From NCBI GenBank assembly GCA_900543755.1, contig UQSP01000001.1, forward strand, positions 1 to 64,000: DNA of 64,000 nt, read 5' to 3'. Below, piece by piece: positions 41,670 through 54,306 of this stretch (position 1 is its first letter; the number at the start of each line of letters is the position of its first letter). The stretch comes from an uncultured Eubacteriales bacterium. Lineage in GTDB: Bacteria; Bacillota; Clostridia; Christensenellales; Pumilibacteraceae. The notes below the pieces were generated by a model. That model had not been told where the DNA came from. It ran no database searches and saw only the letters and a list, made by a program, of their open reading frames with translations. The position numbers and the translations under genes are program-made.

Positions 41670-42389
41670 ATGGCATTCGACGTCAACAGTCCCGTTCTTT
41701 TCGTGCTTGTTGCTGTTGTCATAGCTTTCGTGCTTGCGCAATCAGTGTTTTTTCTGGTGCGCGCCGTAAAAAGAGCCAAGGCAATGGGCATGGATTCGGG
41801 TATTATAAAGCGAACGATTAAAAAGGCGGCGGTGTTTTCGGTAGCTCCCGCAATTTCCATTTTCATAGGCGTCATTACGCTTTCTTTCAGTCTGGGTATT
41901 CCGCTTCCTTGGCTGAGACTCAGCGTAATAGGTTCTCTTACATATGAAACGACTGCCGCGGACGCCGCGCTTAAAGCCGTGGGTTCGTCTTTGGGACAGA
42001 CCGTTTCGGCCGAACAGTTCGTCACCGTGTCCACCGTCATGATGCTGGGTATTATCATGGGACTGATTCTGGTACCTCTTCTGTGCAAAAAAATCGACCG
42101 AGGTCTTGTCAAGTTTCAGGCTAAGGATAAAAAATGGGGCGAAATTTTCATTACTTCGCTGTTTATGGGCATGATAAGCGCGTTTCTCGGCTTTATTTTC
42201 TGCGATATTACGGACGGAATCACAGGCTGGATTCCCGTTTTCGTCATGCTTATTTCGGCGGCGATAATGTGCGTATGCGGATTCGTCATCAAAAAGCTTA
42301 ACTGGAAGTGGCTCAGCGATTACGCTTTGCCTATATGTATGGTGGCAAGTATGCTGCTTGCCATTCCCATTACCTCGTGGATAGGTTAA
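41670..42389 (+). CDS. DUF5058 family membrane protein
   Basis: This 239-aa protein has about six membrane helices and resembles the DUF5058 family (segment LAQSVFFLVRAVKRAK near the N-terminus, then GIPLPWLRLSVIGSLTYETTAA). The family has no assigned function. AGGAGG lies 13 nt before the ATG. It is the first of three tightly packed genes with another membrane protein and an M20 peptidase, suggesting uptake or efflux of peptide-like or acyl-amino-acid compounds; that is inference. Confidence 0.8.
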   Translation: MAFDVNSPVLFVLVAVVIAFVLAQSVFFLVRAVKRAKAMGMDSGIIKRTIKKAAVFSVAPAISIFIGVITLSFSLGIPLPWLRLSVIGSLTYETTAADAALKAVGSSLGQTVSAEQFVTVSTVMMLGIIMGLILVPLLCKKIDRGLVKFQAKDKKWGEIFITSLFMGMISAFLGFIFCDITDGITGWIPVFVMLISAAIMCVCGFVIKKLNWKWLSDYALPICMVASMLLAIPITSWIG

Positions 42390-42404
42390 AGGAGGGGCTT
42401 GACT

Positions 42405-43334
42405 ATGAAAAAAGCAAAACGCAACATGACTTATCTTGACAGCGTGCATTTCTACGGGCGTATATGGGGCTGGGCGGCGGCCGCGCTTATTTTCGCGTTC
42501 CCGTTCGTCACCGCGCTTATTTTTCAGGCTTGGCCGAATATGAGCGGCGTGCTTAAAGGTACGCTTGCTGTGGCGCCCATTTTCTGGACGGTGGGAGTCA
42601 TCGAGGTTTTTACTTACGTACCCATGCTGGGCGCGGGAAGCTCTTACCTCGGATTTGTCACGGGCAATTTGTCTAACCTTAAAGTGCCTTGCGCTCTGGC
42701 GTGTATGGAGGGCGCGGAGGTAAAACCCGGCACAGAGGAGGGCGAAATAATTTCCACTATTTCCACTGCCGTTTCATCGATAGTCACAACGGGGATTATT
42801 ATAATAGGCGTATGTCTTATAATTCCTCTTACGCCTGTGCTGCAAAGCGAGTTCCTTCAACCTGCGTTCGCAAATATTCTGCCTGCGCTGTTCGGCGCTT
42901 TGGGCGTGGTCTATATCTCCAAAAATTGGAAAATAGCAGTCGTCCCCGCAGTTTTAATGCTTGTTTTGTTTATTTCCGTGCCTGCGCTTAACGCGGGAAC
43001 GGTGGGCATTATGGTGCCTGTCGGCGCAATCGTTGCAATAGCCGCATCCCGCTTTATGTATAAAAAAGGCTGGCTTGGCGAAGTTTCTAAAGTGCCTGCC
43101 GTGACGGGCGACGACGACCCCGAAACGGTTATCGAGGCCGCCGAAGAGACTAAAAAAGAAAACAGTTTTTCCGATACGGCAAACGAGGAAGAAAGCTCCG
43201 GCGACGCAGCTGATTCTTCAGCCGCCTATGATGCGGCCACGGAAGAAACGGGAAAATCGGAAAACGGAGATAAGGACGACGTTACGGCTTTTAAAACTAA
43301 TGCCGAGGACGGAAAAAACAGAAAGGAGAAATAG
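42405..43334 (+). CDS. Multi-pass membrane protein of unknown function, partner of the DUF5058 gene
   Basis: This 309-aa protein has about six to seven hydrophobic segments up to residue 225. An acidic, Ser/Asp/Glu-rich cytoplasmic-type tail of about 80 residues follows. ATG 42405 follows GGAGGGG at good spacing, 15 bp after the DUF5058 stop. A cytoplasmic loop (EGAEVKPGTEEGEIIST) separates two helix groups. I do not recognise a named family; the two membrane proteins probably form one complex. Confidence 0.7.
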   Translation: MKKAKRNMTYLDSVHFYGRIWGWAAAALIFAFPFVTALIFQAWPNMSGVLKGTLAVAPIFWTVGVIEVFTYVPMLGAGSSYLGFVTGNLSNLKVPCALACMEGAEVKPGTEEGEIISTISTAVSSIVTTGIIIIGVCLIIPLTPVLQSEFLQPAFANILPALFGALGVVYISKNWKIAVVPAVLMLVLFISVPALNAGTVGIMVPVGAIVAIAASRFMYKKGWLGEVSKVPAVTGDDDPETVIEAAEETKKENSFSDTANEEESSGDAADSSAAYDAATEETGKSENGDKDDVTAFKTNAEDGKNRKEK

Positions 43335-43337
43335 TTT

Positions 43338-44786
43338 ATGACGTGGTGGCTTTATTTGATAATAGCCGTTTCGGCTGTGCTTGTAATCCTGATTGCTGTG
43401 GTAATCGGGCGCACGCTTGCGTTTAGGCCCGTTGCAGGAAAAAAGCCCGAAGAAAAACCCGTTACCTTCGACAAAGAAAAGGCAGTTAACGACCTTGCCG
43501 CCATGGTAAGATTGCGTACCGTTTCTTCGCGCGATAAAAGCGAGGAGGACGAGTCGGAGTTCGAAAAATTCGAGTCGTTGCTTTTCAAATCGTTTCCGCT
43601 TGTCGCGGGGACCTGCGAGTTCGATAAAATCGGTTCAAGAGGTTTGCTTTTCAAGTGGAAAGGTAAATCTTCCGCCGCGCCGTCGGTATTCATGGCGCAT
43701 TACGACGTGGTTTCCGCCGTCGAAAAAGACTGGCTGAAGCCTGCTTTCGAGGGAATAGTGGAGGACGGAGTGCTTTGGGGACGCGGGACGCTTGATACCA
43801 AAATTACGCTTAACGGCGTCATGCAGGCGGCCGAGCAGCTGATAAAAGACGGTTTTATACCCGAAAACGACATTTATCTCGCGTTTGCAGGCGATGAGGA
43901 AATCGCGGGCAACGGTGCCGTAGGCATAGTGGACGAGTTTATAAAACGCGGCGTAAAACCCGCTCTTGTCGTGGACGAGGGCGGCGCGGTCGTGGAAAAG
44001 GTTTTTCCCGGCGTAAATCTTCCTTGCGCGCTTATCGGCACGGGAGAAAAGGGCATGATGGACCTTGAGTTTTCCGTCAGAGGAAACGGCGGTCACGCTT
44101 CGGCGCCGCCTCCGCATACTGCGGTAGGCAAACTTTCCGCGGCGTGCGTCAAAGTGGAAAACAAGCCGTTTAAATCGGTGCTTTCCCGTCCTGCGGCGGA
44201 AATGTTCGATACGCTGGGAAGACATTCGTCGTTCGGACTAAGAATGGTGTTTGCAAATTTGTGGCTGTTCAAACCCGTGCTCGACGGAATGTGCAAGAAA
44301 AAAGGCGGCGAGCTTAACGCCCTTATGCGCACCACCTGCGCCTTTACCCAGATGCAGGGCAGTAAAGGCACCAACGTTTTGCCGCCCGAAGCGAAAATGG
44401 TGGCAAACATCAGGATAATAAGCGGCGAAACAACCGATTCGGTCATTAAGCGCATTGAACAAACCGTGGCAGACCCCGAGGTAAAACTGAGAATTATTCA
44501 CGCCATGAACCCCTCGGCAGTTTCGGTTACGGAAGGCGAGGGATGGCAGAAACTGAAAGACGCGATTTCACTCACCTGGAAAGGAGCGATTATTTCGCCG
44601 TATCTTATGGTGGCGTGCAGCGATTCAAGACATTACGGCAAAATTTCCGACAAGGTTTACCGCTTTTCCGCCATGGCGCTTTCCGCTGAAGAACGCGCAT
44701 TGATTCACGGCAACAATGAAAGAGTTCCGCTTGAAACCGTTTATAAGACTGTGGAATTTTATTTAAGGCTTATAGGAAGCTGCTGA
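43338..44786 (+). CDS. Membrane-anchored M20 family metallopeptidase (PM20D1/CPS1-like)
   Basis: This 482-aa protein has an N-terminal membrane anchor (about residues 4-27). A di-zinc M20 hydrolase domain follows: MAHYDVV (first metal His/Asp), GRGTLDTK, AGDEEIAGNGA (catalytic Glu) and a later HASAPPPHT dimerisation-domain segment. The layout resembles the PM20D1/carboxypeptidase S group, which acts on peptides or N-acyl amino acids. It starts 3 bp after the previous gene. The catalytic side of the membrane cannot be decided from the sequence. Confidence 0.85.
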   Translation: MTWWLYLIIAVSAVLVILIAVVIGRTLAFRPVAGKKPEEKPVTFDKEKAVNDLAAMVRLRTVSSRDKSEEDESEFEKFESLLFKSFPLVAGTCEFDKIGSRGLLFKWKGKSSAAPSVFMAHYDVVSAVEKDWLKPAFEGIVEDGVLWGRGTLDTKITLNGVMQAAEQLIKDGFIPENDIYLAFAGDEEIAGNGAVGIVDEFIKRGVKPALVVDEGGAVVEKVFPGVNLPCALIGTGEKGMMDLEFSVRGNGGHASAPPPHTAVGKLSAACVKVENKPFKSVLSRPAAEMFDTLGRHSSFGLRMVFANLWLFKPVLDGMCKKKGGELNALMRTTCAFTQMQGSKGTNVLPPEAKMVANIRIISGETTDSVIKRIEQTVADPEVKLRIIHAMNPSAVSVTEGEGWQKLKDAISLTWKGAIISPYLMVACSDSRHYGKISDKVYRFSAMALSAEERALIHGNNERVPLETVYKTVEFYLRLIGSC

Positions 44787-45030
44787 TTTCATTTTTTTGC
44801 AGGCGTTTCGGAGTATTTGTGATTATGCTTTAGTCTCAGCATAAAACTTCGGCTTTTACGCTATTGTAAAAAACGAAACGGGTTTGCCGCGTTAAAAACG
44901 CGCTTAAATGAATTCTTCGGTATAGAATTGAATATAAGATGTATAAAAACTGAAATTATACATTTATTTGTGCGTAAAATTTGTATTTATGTATAATTAT
45001 AAGCATTTTTGCGCTATTGCGGTATTTTGT
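44787..45030. other. Intergenic region before the ABC importer
   Basis: This region is AT rich with a few weak palindromes. No T-box, riboswitch or ORF was recognised, and no strong terminator was seen after the M20 gene. Confidence 0.45.
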
Positions 45031-45059
45031 TTGACTAAAGCGCGAAACAAGAGTATAAT
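45031..45059 (+). promoter_or_regulatory. ABC importer promoter
   Basis: TTGACT (45031-45036), a 17-nt spacer and TATAAT (45054-45059). The leader is about 26 nt and contains AAAGGA and TAAGG, so this operon uses standard initiation. Confidence 0.8.
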
Positions 45060-45091
45060 TATATAAATTTAATAAAGGAAATTAAGGTATA

Positions 45092-46063
45092 ATGAAAAAA
45101 ATCATTGCAATCGTGTTGTCCGTGTTTATGTTTTGCGGTTGTATGTCGCTTACGGCGTGCGGGAACAATACCGACTTTACCGTAGGTATAGTGCAGCTTG
45201 TCAAACATGACGCGCTGGATGCGGCTACTCAGGGCTTTAAAGACGCTTTGACTGCGGAACTTGAAAAAGAAGGCAAGACCGTTACTTTCGATTATCAGGA
45301 GGCAAACAACGAATCTACGGTTTGCACCACAATCGTTAACGGCTTCGTTTCCAAAAATTACGACCTTATAATGGCAAACGCCACTTCGGCTTTGCAGGCG
45401 GCGGCAAACGCCACTGAAACCATACCCATTCTGGGAACTTCCGTCACCGAATACGGCGTTGCTTTGGGAATTTCTAATTTTAACGGAACCGTGGGCGGAA
45501 ACATTTCCGGCACGAGCGACCTTGCCGACCTTGAGAAGCAGGCGAACATGATTACGGAACTTGTCCCCGACGTCAGCAAAGTGGGTCTTGTTTATTGCTC
45601 GGCTGAGCCTAATTCAAAATATCAGGTGGATAAAATTGCCGAGTATCTCACTGCAAAGGGCGTTGCAAGCGCGCCTTACGCGTTTACCGATTCCAACGAT
45701 ATTGCGACCGTACTTAACGGAGCCATATCTTCCTGTGACGTAATTTGCGTTCCTACCGACAATACGGTCGCTTCCAATACTGAAGCTATCGACTCCATTT
45801 GCCGTCCTGCGGGCATTCCCGTAATCACCGGTGAGGAGGGTATATGCTCCGGATGCGGAATCGCCACTCTTTCGATAAGCTATTACGGCATCGGCGAAAA
45901 GACGGGCAAAATGGCGGCGGACATTCTTCTCGGCCGCGCGGATATTTCCACGATGGCAATCGCTTACGATGAAGGCGCCGTTTATAAGTACAACGAAGAA
46001 ATCTGCACCGCTTTAGGAATTACGGTGCCCGAAAATTACGTTAAAATAGAAAAGGCGGAATAA
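45092..46063 (+). CDS. ABC transporter substrate-binding lipoprotein (TrpX-like)
   Basis: The 323-aa product has a lipoprotein signal peptide with lipobox LTAC (Cys at residue 23), so it should be anchored outside the membrane by Lgt-dependent lipidation. The body matches the ABC_sub_bind family (PF04392), with the GIVQLVKHDALDAATQGF start typical of TrpX-like proteins. Some members bind tryptophan or tyrosine. No upstream T-box supports that here, so the ligand is uncertain. Confidence 0.88.
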   Translation: MKKIIAIVLSVFMFCGCMSLTACGNNTDFTVGIVQLVKHDALDAATQGFKDALTAELEKEGKTVTFDYQEANNESTVCTTIVNGFVSKNYDLIMANATSALQAAANATETIPILGTSVTEYGVALGISNFNGTVGGNISGTSDLADLEKQANMITELVPDVSKVGLVYCSAEPNSKYQVDKIAEYLTAKGVASAPYAFTDSNDIATVLNGAISSCDVICVPTDNTVASNTEAIDSICRPAGIPVITGEEGICSGCGIATLSISYYGIGEKTGKMAADILLGRADISTMAIAYDEGAVYKYNEEICTALGITVPENYVKIEKAE

Positions 46064-46067
46064 CCCG

Positions 46068-47099
46068 ATGAGTTTATTGAACGCCCTGCCGGGCGCAGTC
46101 GCACAAGGCCTTATCTGGGGCATTATGGCGATAGGGCTTTTTATTACTTACAAGGTTCTGGATATTGCCGATCTTACTGTGGACGGCTCAATTTGCACGG
46201 GTGCTTCCGTGTGCGCCGTGCTTATCGTTGCGGGCGTCAATGTCTGGGTTGCGATGCTGGTCGCGTTTCTCGCGGGCGCAGTAACGGGGCTTATTACGGG
46301 TATTTTCCATACCTTTATGGGCATACCCGCCATTCTTGCCGGAATACTGACTCAGCTTATTTTGTGGTCTGTCAATCTTAAGATATTGGGTAAGGCTAAC
46401 GTCAGCGTCAGTGCGCGCTCCTACGACGTGCTTATTTCTCAGCTTAACACGGGCATGGCTATTCTTGCCGTCGCGTGCTTCGTCGCGGCACTTGTCGCGC
46501 TTTTGTACTGGTTCTTCGGCACCGAACGGGGTTGCTCCATTCGCGCAACCGGCAATAATCCTAATATGAGTCGCGCACAAGGCATAAACACTAATCTCAA
46601 TAAGATACTCGGACTTATGCTCAGCAACGCGATAGTGGCGCTTTCGGGTGCATTGCTTGCCCAGTATCAGGGCTTTGCCGATATCAACATGGGCAGGGGC
46701 GCAATCGTTATCGGTCTTGCCGCCATTATAATAGGTGAGGCGATAGTATCGCGTATTTCGCGCAATTTCGCCGTCATGCTTGTGGGCGTGGCGCTGGGCG
46801 GAGTGGTATACTATATCGTCTATCAGCTGGTCATCTGGATGGGTATCGATACCGAGCTTCTTAAAATGCTGTCCGCGCTTGTCGTGGCTGTATTCCTTGC
46901 CGTTCCTTATTGGAAGAAAAAATATTTCAATAACCTTATGGGGAAAAAGCGCGTTAAAGGCGGAACTGACGGATTGGGCGGCACTCCCGTATCGGATTCA
47001 ACAGAAAATGCCGTGATTTGCGACAGCAAGGATAACGACGGAGTTTTGTCGGATTCAGACGACAAAGATTCGGACGGAGAGGTGAACGGAAATGCTTGA
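46068..47099 (+). CDS. ABC transporter permease (TrpY-like)
   Basis: The 343-aa permease has about eight to nine membrane helices of the branched-chain-amino-acid type (BPD_transp_2), with the early ITYKVLDIADLTVDGS and later GNNPNMSRAQGIN segments. The last about 50 residues are hydrophilic and Asp/Ser-rich. It begins 4 bp after the binding-protein gene and overlaps the ATPase gene by 8 bp. Confidence 0.9.
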   Translation: MSLLNALPGAVAQGLIWGIMAIGLFITYKVLDIADLTVDGSICTGASVCAVLIVAGVNVWVAMLVAFLAGAVTGLITGIFHTFMGIPAILAGILTQLILWSVNLKILGKANVSVSARSYDVLISQLNTGMAILAVACFVAALVALLYWFFGTERGCSIRATGNNPNMSRAQGINTNLNKILGLMLSNAIVALSGALLAQYQGFADINMGRGAIVIGLAAIIIGEAIVSRISRNFAVMLVGVALGGVVYYIVYQLVIWMGIDTELLKMLSALVVAVFLAVPYWKKKYFNNLMGKKRVKGGTDGLGGTPVSDSTENAVICDSKDNDGVLSDSDDKDSDGEVNGNA

Positions 47100-47880
47100 A
47101 ATAACCGGACTTAAAAAGACGTTCAACAAGGGTACTATTAACGAAAAAATCGCGTTAAACGGACTTGAGCTTACCGTTAACGACGGCGATTTCATCACGG
47201 TAATCGGCGGCAACGGTGCAGGTAAAAGCACTATGCTGAACGCTATCTGCGGCGTATTCCCCGTCGATGACGGCAAAATAGTGCTGGGCGGAAAGGATAT
47301 TACCAAACTGCCCGAATATAAACGCGCAAAATTTTTGGGAAGAGTATTTCAGGACCCGATGATGGGTACATCTCCCAATATGGAGATTCAGGAAAATCTG
47401 GCGCTGGGGTTACGGCGCGGCAAAGTGCGCACGCTTATGCCCGGAATTACTAAAAAGGAAAAGGAGTTGTTCCGCGAGCATCTTGCAAGACTGGGGCTGG
47501 GACTTGAGGACCGCATGACAAGCAAAGTGGGGCTTTTGTCGGGCGGTCAGCGCCAATCGCTTACGCTTTTGATGGCTACGCTTAAAAAGCCCGAACTGTT
47601 GCTGCTAGACGAGCATACCGCCGCACTTGACCCGAAAACCGCGGCAAAGGTTTTGCAGCTTACGGAAGAAATCACTTCCGAGGAAAACCTTACCACCATT
47701 ATGATTACGCACAACATGAAAGACGCCATACGTTACGGCAACCGTCTTGTAATGATGCACGAGGGACGCATAATCTACGACGTCAGCGGAGAGGAAAAGA
47801 AGGCTTTGCACGTTGACGACCTTTTGAAAAAGTTCGAGGAAACGGCCGGTACGTTAAACGACCGTATGCTGCTTGCGTAA
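47092..47880 (+). CDS. ABC transporter ATP-binding protein (TrpZ-like)
   Basis: The 262-aa ATPase has Walker A GGNGAGKST (about residue 42), signature LLSGGQRQS, Walker B LLLLDEHTAALD and the H-loop His in ITHN. An acidic His rather than Pro follows the Walker B Glu. It energises the importer formed by the two preceding genes. Confidence 0.94.
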   Translation: MLEITGLKKTFNKGTINEKIALNGLELTVNDGDFITVIGGNGAGKSTMLNAICGVFPVDDGKIVLGGKDITKLPEYKRAKFLGRVFQDPMMGTSPNMEIQENLALGLRRGKVRTLMPGITKKEKELFREHLARLGLGLEDRMTSKVGLLSGGQRQSLTLLMATLKKPELLLLDEHTAALDPKTAAKVLQLTEEITSEENLTTIMITHNMKDAIRYGNRLVMMHEGRIIYDVSGEEKKALHVDDLLKKFEETAGTLNDRMLLA

Positions 47881-47914
47881 TTCGGTTCCCTTTATTGCAA
47901 TTAAAACAATCAAA

Positions 47915-47952
47915 CAAAAAAAAGGAGCGTTATATTAAAACGTTCCTTTTTT
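47915..47952 (+). terminator. ABC importer terminator
   Basis: A 14-bp stem (AAAAAAGGAGCGTT with AACGTTCCTTTTTT, one G-T pair) ends in a T run. The 247 bp from here to the convergent PTS-like gene show no feature. Confidence 0.85.
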
Positions 47953-48199
47953 AATTTGTTTAGTTGATTGAAAACGCAGCCTAATTATTAAAAGGTTTAA
48001 GGTTAATTCGGCATTATTCGGAGTTTTAAGTTTGTAAAGATTGTATTAAACCGCTGAATATCGGTGTATTAATGCGGCTTCAAACAATCGGGATTTAAGC
48101 CGTTTTTTAGCCTTGCTTAAAGTTTTCCGCGTGAATTGCGCTGTAAATTCAGTGTCAAATCTGGAAAGCGCGGTAAACTGAAAATTCCTTTTTGCAATC

Positions 48200-49579
48200 T
48201 TACAAATCCAGCTTAAGGTCATCTTTTCTTATTACCTTAAAGTAACGCATAAGTTCGCTTATTCCAAGCACCAGCGCGGCGGGAAGAATGATATGCATAA
48301 ACAGTATTTCGGTAAGAGTTATGCCTATTCCGAAACCTGCTTCCGTCATTGCGACATAGGTCTGGAAAGGCCCTACAAGCCCTGCCGTTCCCATGCCCGA
48401 GCCGACGGGCGTGGATACCATGCCGAATACAGCCGTAGAAATGGGGCCCAATATTGCGCTTGCTATAATCGTAGGCAGCCATATCACGGGGCGGCGGATT
48501 ATATTGGGCATTTGCAACATACTTGTGCCTATACCTTGGGCTACCAGTCCGCTCCAGCGGTTTTCGCGGAAGCTCATGACGGCAAAGCCCACCATCTGAC
48601 AGCAGCATCCCACGACCGCGGCGCCGGCGGCTATTCCGCTAAGCGACAAAGCGACGCCTATGGCGGCGGAGCTTATGGGCAGCGTCAGTGCTATTCCCAT
48701 AAGCACGGAAACCAGAATACCCATGATTACGGGTTGCTGTTGCGCACTTGCGTTTATTAAACTGCCGATGAGGTTCATGAAAGAGGAGATGGGGGGACCT
48801 GCCAAAAGCCCTATAACAGCGCCGCTGAAGATGCTGACTAAAGGTGTGACGATTATGTCTACTTTGGTTTTGCCTGCCACCAAAGAGCCCGTTTCGAGGG
48901 CAACGAAAGCCGCGATAAACGCACCTAAAGGTTCGCCTACGCCCGATATTACGGTGTTGCCGTCTATAATATTTGAAGCAAACGCGCCTATCATGCCGGC
49001 AACTCCCGCGCTTATGGAAACCATAGGCGCTTTTTTCAGCTTGTACGCCATGCCTATGCCGATGCCCGCGCCCATCATGGCTTTGGCAAATGTGCCGATA
49101 TAACCTATGAATTTACCGATTACGCCCGGGATAAAAGAGCCTATCTGTCCGATAATCGTGCCGATGATAAGCGTTGCGAAAAGGCCTATCGCCATGCCCG
49201 AAAGTCCGTCTATGAAAATGTAGTTAAGGACTTTAAGAGTAGTTTTCCAAAAGCCGAGTTTTTCCCTTTTTTTAGTTTCCTTTTTGACTTCCATGCCGAA
49301 CGGGTTGCCGCTTTCGCTGTTTTCTATGACGAGGGCCTCGCCGCGGATTTTTTCTTCGTTATCGGAAGGAGAGTCTTTTTCGTTTGCGTCCGCCGGATTT
49401 TCGGCTGTTTCGCCGGTATTATTTTCAGCGCAGTCTTTTTCGGCGGGTACACTTTCGTCGGTTTTTACTTCAAGCGTTTCTTCAAGCGGAGATAAGTTGT
49501 CGTTTGACGTCTGCTCCTCGCGCGCAAGAGTGGACTTGTTATCTTCGTTTTTTTCGGGTTTGTGTTGTTTTTGCTTCAT
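48200..49579 (-). CDS. PTS transporter subunit IIC-like permease (PTS_EIIC_2 family)
   Basis: The 459-aa product begins with about 110 acidic, low-complexity residues. About eight to ten Gly/Ala-rich membrane helices follow (from about residue 118), matching the PTS_EIIC_2 family (PF13303). No EIIA or EIIB phosphorylation domain is fused or adjacent, so sugar phosphorylation is doubtful and it may act as a stand-alone permease. The minus-strand start has AAGGAG. The 5' region is a hairpin-rich intergenic stretch. Confidence 0.8.
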   Translation of the reverse strand: MKQKQHKPEKNEDNKSTLAREEQTSNDNLSPLEETLEVKTDESVPAEKDCAENNTGETAENPADANEKDSPSDNEEKIRGEALVIENSESGNPFGMEVKKETKKREKLGFWKTTLKVLNYIFIDGLSGMAIGLFATLIIGTIIGQIGSFIPGVIGKFIGYIGTFAKAMMGAGIGIGMAYKLKKAPMVSISAGVAGMIGAFASNIIDGNTVISGVGEPLGAFIAAFVALETGSLVAGKTKVDIIVTPLVSIFSGAVIGLLAGPPISSFMNLIGSLINASAQQQPVIMGILVSVLMGIALTLPISSAAIGVALSLSGIAAGAAVVGCCCQMVGFAVMSFRENRWSGLVAQGIGTSMLQMPNIIRRPVIWLPTIIASAILGPISTAVFGMVSTPVGSGMGTAGLVGPFQTYVAMTEAGFGIGITLTEILFMHIILPAALVLGISELMRYFKVIRKDDLKLDL

Positions 49580-49594
49580 TTTTGTCTCCTTATA

Positions 49595-49815
49595 AGTAAA
49601 TGATTTTTAGCGCGGGGAAATAAAAAAATACGCCTCGGATAAAATCCCGTAACTCAGTGAAAACGCGCAGAAATCGTATTCTACGATTTTCGACTGCTGA
49701 AATAAGTCACGGCGACTGTATCCTGAAGCGTATAAGTCGTTGCCCCGTGCGGGAGCAAAAATAGCACTTATGCCATTTTACCTGGTAGCCAACCGATGCG
49801 TACACCGGTTTTAAC
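49595..49815 (-). other. Hairpin-rich intergenic region, possible structured leader RNA
   Basis: This stretch lies between the por terminator and the PTS-like gene. It holds several compact stems: an 8-bp stem AAATCGTA/TACGATTT (49670-49688), a stem with inner CCC/GGG (about 49740-49758), a CGACT/AGTCG pair, and AACCG/CGGTT (about 49790-49810). The GACTTAT motif recurs twice on the minus strand. GC content is above the neighbouring intergenic DNA. On the minus strand it would be the leader of the PTS-like gene. No known riboswitch class could be matched by eye. Confidence 0.35.
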
Positions 49816-49819
49816 GAAA

Positions 49820-49841
49820 GGGGACGGTATAAATCGTCCCC
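49820..49841 (-). terminator. Probable por terminator
   Basis: GGGGACG pairs perfectly with CGTCCCC (7 bp, 8-nt loop). The following minus-strand T run is short (TTTCGTT). A 13-bp direct repeat (49875-49887 and 49910-49922) lies between it and the por stop codon. Confidence 0.55.
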
Positions 49842-49916
49842 CCATACGTTTTCCTGTAAAAATTTTCGGATTAACGGTAAATTACTTTATCGGTAAATCT
49901 GCCGTCAATCGGTAAA

Positions 49917-53528
<3,612 letters not shown>

Positions 53529-53530
53529 CT

Positions 53531-53559
53531 ATTATAAAACTTTTGCGGATATTAGTCAA
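53531..53559 (-). promoter_or_regulatory. por promoter
   Basis: On the minus strand TTGACT (53559-53554), a 17-nt spacer and TATAAT (53536-53531). The leader to ATG 53405 is about 120 nt with a strong GGAGG. Confidence 0.75.
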
Positions 53560-53593
53560 ACGTTATCGATTAAAATAGTAGAAATTACACAAT

Positions 53594-53643
53594 AAAAAAG
53601 CGGTTTATGCGTTTCGCCCCCGAGAGCGAAAAACAAAAACCGC
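53594..53643 (-). terminator. nrdG terminator
   Basis: Nested stems (GCGGTTT/AAACCGC outside, TTTCGC/GCGAAA inside) end in six T on the minus strand. It separates the nrd genes from the por promoter. Confidence 0.7.
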
Positions 53644-53766
53644 CGATTTGATTGCTGCCCGTTTTTCTTCGTTGATTTTTTTGCAAAGCTGCGGCAAATG
53701 CCTTTTATCGGAGCTTTACGAAAAATATACGGTATCACAAAAAATATGAATTTTTGCAGATTGAAT

Positions 53767-54306
53767 TTATCCGAGTCCGCGGGAACTGCCTTCCCACAGC
53801 GTAACTTTTCCCTTTTCAATCGTGGTTTTAAGGTCTATAAGCCTCTGATTTGACGAGCCGCGGAATTTCAGCAGCAGATTTTTTTTGTCGTGCATGAATC
53901 TGCCGTCCACGAGTACGTCCAGATAAGTCAGAATTTCCTTTATTTCGGGCGTGCACGCGCGGCAGGAGGCGGAAAACAGCTCCTCAAACGTAAAACCCGA
54001 GTATAACCACACGGTTTTATCGGGAAACTGTTTTTTTACCTTTTTAAGAAAGGGTAAAAGGGTTTGCTGGTTTTCGGGTTCTAAAGGTTCTCCGCCCAAA
54101 ACGGTAAGCCCCGATATAAACTCAGGGCTGAGCGCGCTTAAAATCTCTTTTTCCGTTTCTTCGGTGAAAGGGCGGCCGTAATCGAACGCCCACGTTTCGG
54201 GCTGGAAACATTCTTTACAGCGGTTTCTGCACCCTGACACGAACAGCGAAACTCTTACGCCCGGGCCGTCGGCTATGTCGGTTTTTTTTATGTTACCGTA
54301 AAAAAT
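53767..54306 (-). CDS. nrdG: Anaerobic ribonucleotide reductase activating protein, apparent AUU start
   Basis: NrdG is the radical SAM enzyme that installs the glycyl radical in NrdD. The conserved N-terminus (YGNIKKTDIADGPGVRVSLF) lies upstream of the first ordinary start codon (GTG 54240). That GTG would begin the protein two residues before the CxxxCxxC cluster motif. The frame is open back to a stop at about 54360 with no ATG, GTG, TTG or CTG. An AAGGAG site lies 8 nt before ATT 54306, which aligns with the family's initiator Met. The product from ATT is 179 aa, the normal length. It follows nrdD by 155 bp. Confidence 0.85.
   Translation of the reverse strand: MFYGNIKKTDIADGPGVRVSLFVSGCRNRCKECFQPETWAFDYGRPFTEETEKEILSALSPEFISGLTVLGGEPLEPENQQTLLPFLKKVKKQFPDKTVWLYSGFTFEELFSASCRACTPEIKEILTYLDVLVDGRFMHDKKNLLLKFRGSSNQRLIDLKTTIEKGKVTLWEGSSRGLG

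Noticed and set aside
44787..45091. T-box or amino-acid riboswitch in front of the TrpXYZ-like importer
   Set aside because: No TGGNACCGCG T-box sequence or specifier-stem pattern, and the promoter leaves only about 26 nt of leader.
49595..49815. Cobalamin or c-di-GMP riboswitch
   Set aside because: Only short matches (TCAGGATAC; a GGTAGCC...CCGATG string on the plus strand) were found. The other obligatory conserved blocks of both classes are absent.
54240..54240. GTG 54240 as the nrdG start
   Set aside because: It would delete 22 conserved residues and begin two residues before the iron-sulfur motif, and it lacks a ribosome site.
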